Positions 5,264-6,596 of a DNA stretch of 6,596 nt are shown in pieces. The notes beneath the pieces were generated by a model. That model was not told the DNA's origin. It searched no databases and was given only the letters and a program-made list of their open reading frames with translations. Positions within the stretch are counted from its first letter, which is position 1. Each line of letters opens with the position of its first letter. Source of the stretch: an uncultured Arcobacter sp. (GTDB lineage: Bacteria; Campylobacterota; Campylobacteria; Campylobacterales; Arcobacteraceae); the NCBI GenBank assembly GCA_937860115.1, contig CALMBI010000103.1, positions 1 through 6,596 on the forward strand. Direction: 5' to 3'. The position numbers and the translations under genes were made by a program.

Positions 5264-6505
5264 CATATATTTTTTTAATACTTGTGGAATATTTATTGTT
5301 CCATCTTCATTTTGATGATTTTCTAAAATAGCTACAAGTGTTCTTCCAACTGCTAAACTTGAACCATTGAGAGTATGACAAAGGATATTCTTTTTATCCT
5401 CTTTATATCTAATTTTAGCTCGTCTTGCTTGGAAATCATTTGTATTACTAATAGAACTTATCTCTCTATATTTTCCTTGTCCAGGAAGCCACACTTCAAG
5501 ATCAATCGTGACAGCTGCCCCAAATCCAAGATCTCCTGTACACAGTTGTACTTTTTGATGTGGAAGTTCAAGGGATCTAAGTAGATCACTTGCACACTGC
5601 ACCATTTTAGCAAACACCTCAGATGATTGTTCTGGTTTTGTGATAGCCACAAGTTCTACTTTATCAAACTGATGTTGTCGTATCATCCCTCTTGTATCCC
5701 TTCCAGCACTTCCTGCTTCTTTTCTAAAACATGGGGTATATGAAGTAAGTAAAATTGGTAACTCTTCGCTTGATAAAATCTCATTATTGAAAAGGTTTGT
5801 AAGTTGTACTTCAGCTGTTGGGATAAGATATAAATCTTCCCCTTCAATCTTAAATAGATCCTCTTCAAATTTTGGCAACTGTCCAGTACCAATAAGTGTA
5901 TTAGTGTTTGCCATAAAAGGAACATACCACTCAGTAAATCCTCTCTCACGATTAAAATCTAAGAAATAGTTGATTAAAGCTCGCTCTAATCTAGCTCCAA
6001 TTCCGCTTAATGCTGAAAATCTACTTTTAGCTAGTTTTACACCTCTTTCAAAATCGATAATTCCAAGATTTTCACCTATCTCCCAATGCTCTTTTGGGGT
6101 AAATGAAAACTCTTTTGGAGTAAGAATTTTTTCCAAAATGACATTTTCTTCTTCATCTTTTCCATCTGGTACATCACTATTTGGAATATTTGGGATAGCA
6201 AGTAAAATAGCCTCTAACTCTTTCTCTTCAAGTTGTACTTCATTTTCTAGTTGTGTTCTTTTCTCTTTAAGTTCATCAATAGTGGTTTTGAGTGTTGAAA
6301 CATCTTTACCCTCTTTTTTGTAAACTCCAAATTGTGATGATAGTGTATTTTGTTCAGCTTGTAAAGACTCCATTTGTTGTCTTTTTGTTTTTGTTTCTAA
6401 AAGTTTTAATTTTAGATTTGCTAAAAATTCCCCATCAACTTTCTTTTTTTGAAGTTGAGCACTTACGCTATCAAAATCATTTTGAAGTAACTTAATATCG
6501 ATCAT
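5261..6505 (-). CDS. serS: Seryl-tRNA synthetase
   Basis: This is a 414-residue class II aminoacyl-tRNA synthetase of normal bacterial SerRS length. The N-terminal region (about 30-105) is Lys/Glu/Gln-rich with heptad-like spacing, matching the long coiled-coil arm that grips the tRNA-Ser variable arm. The catalytic core shows the serine-binding TAE loop (230-232), motif 2 FRKEAGSAGRDTRGMIRQHQF (from Phe260; Arg261, Glu263 and Arg270), the YREISS strand (346-351), SNTNDFQARR (353-362) and motif 3 GSSLAVGRTLVAILE (381-395). It charges tRNA-Ser, and tRNA-Sec where present, using ATP. The protein ends IPQVLKKYM with a short tail. Its ATG overlaps the preceding stop by one base (TAATG), with GGAA eight bases upstream. 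Confidence 0.98.
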   Translation of the reverse strand: MIDIKLLQNDFDSVSAQLQKKKVDGEFLANLKLKLLETKTKRQQMESLQAEQNTLSSQFGVYKKEGKDVSTLKTTIDELKEKRTQLENEVQLEEKELEAILLAIPNIPNSDVPDGKDEEENVILEKILTPKEFSFTPKEHWEIGENLGIIDFERGVKLAKSRFSALSGIGARLERALINYFLDFNRERGFTEWYVPFMANTNTLIGTGQLPKFEEDLFKIEGEDLYLIPTAEVQLTNLFNNEILSSEELPILLTSYTPCFRKEAGSAGRDTRGMIRQHQFDKVELVAITKPEQSSEVFAKMVQCASDLLRSLELPHQKVQLCTGDLGFGAAVTIDLEVWLPGQGKYREISSISNTNDFQARRAKIRYKEDKKNILCHTLNGSSLAVGRTLVAILENHQNEDGTINIPQVLKKYM

Positions 6506-6596
6506 TAATTCAATTCCATTTTAATAAGCATAGTATCACCCTCTTCAACTACACTAAAATTGTGTTTTTGACAAAAAGTTTCATTCATATCTTCAC
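6505..6596 (-). CDS. C-terminal end of an unidentified protein upstream of serS
   Basis: An open frame enters from the right edge and encodes 29 complete codons before TAA at 6505-6507. The visible peptide includes FCQKHNFSVVEEGDTMLIKM and ends MELN. The spacing F-x-x-K-x-x-F followed by an acidic turn and a final strand resembles the last strands of a GNAT acetyltransferase, and also the C-terminus of small TusA/SirA-like proteins. With so little sequence neither can be claimed. The stop overlaps the serS ATG by one base (TAATG), so the two genes are almost certainly cotranscribed and probably translationally coupled. Confidence 0.75.
   Translation of the reverse strand, partial: EDMNETFCQKHNFSVVEEGDTMLIKMELN

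Noticed and set aside
5683..5949. Second minus-strand frame within serS (88 residues), and a similar one at 5458-5652
   Set aside because: Both overlap the SerRS catalytic core in another frame, have compositions unlike a folded protein and no recognisable motif; the serS frame is intact and explains the region.
5970..6323. Plus-strand 117-residue ORF rich in Ser and Phe
   Set aside because: This is the antisense of the Lys/Glu-rich SerRS coiled coil; reverse-complemented GAA/AAA/GAG codons produce Ser/Phe/Leu runs.

Overview
The window is one densely packed minus-strand gene cluster, read from the right end to the left, in AT-rich DNA. The gene set and order point to Campylobacterota (epsilonproteobacteria): serS, mltD, rlpA, hisB, kdsC, lptC, lptA, ysxC/engB and a short N-acetylglutamate-synthase-like GNAT. 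From memory, Helicobacter pylori has the same envelope core (mltD, rlpA, kdsC, lptC, lptA, ysxC) but without hisB. The sequence does not resolve the genus; a free-living, prototrophic lineage such as Sulfurimonas, Arcobacter or a relative fits best, because histidine and arginine biosynthesis genes are present.

Layout, right to left (direction of transcription): the 3' end of an unidentified ORF (6505-6596) overlaps serS by one base; serS (seryl-tRNA synthetase) is followed after 11 bp by mltD (LysM lytic transglycosylase); mltD overlaps rlpA (septal lytic transglycosylase lipoprotein) by 20 bp; 14 bp later comes hisB; hisB overlaps kdsC by 4 bp (ATGA); kdsC overlaps lptC by 10 bp; 2 bp separate lptC from lptA; lptA abuts ysxC; 1 bp separates ysxC from the GNAT gene. 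No gap exceeds 14 bp and I see no internal terminator or convincing promoter. The whole block is therefore probably one transcript whose promoter lies beyond the right edge.

Functionally, the core is an envelope module. MltD and RlpA cleave peptidoglycan, KdsC makes free Kdo for lipid A-core, and LptC and LptA form part of the bridge that carries LPS to the outer membrane. Around it sit growth genes: SerRS, the ribosome-assembly GTPase YsxC, one step of histidine synthesis and probably the first step of arginine synthesis. Both lytic enzymes start with TTG codons behind recognisable Shine-Dalgarno sites.

At the left edge a plus-strand ORF ends at position 85, converging on the GNAT gene with a 12-bp gap. 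Its 27 visible residues resemble the extreme N-terminus of a transposase and stop abruptly, so it may be a remnant of an insertion sequence. Otherwise this is a conventional housekeeping region. I found no CRISPR array, RNA gene, defence system or other clearly novel system.
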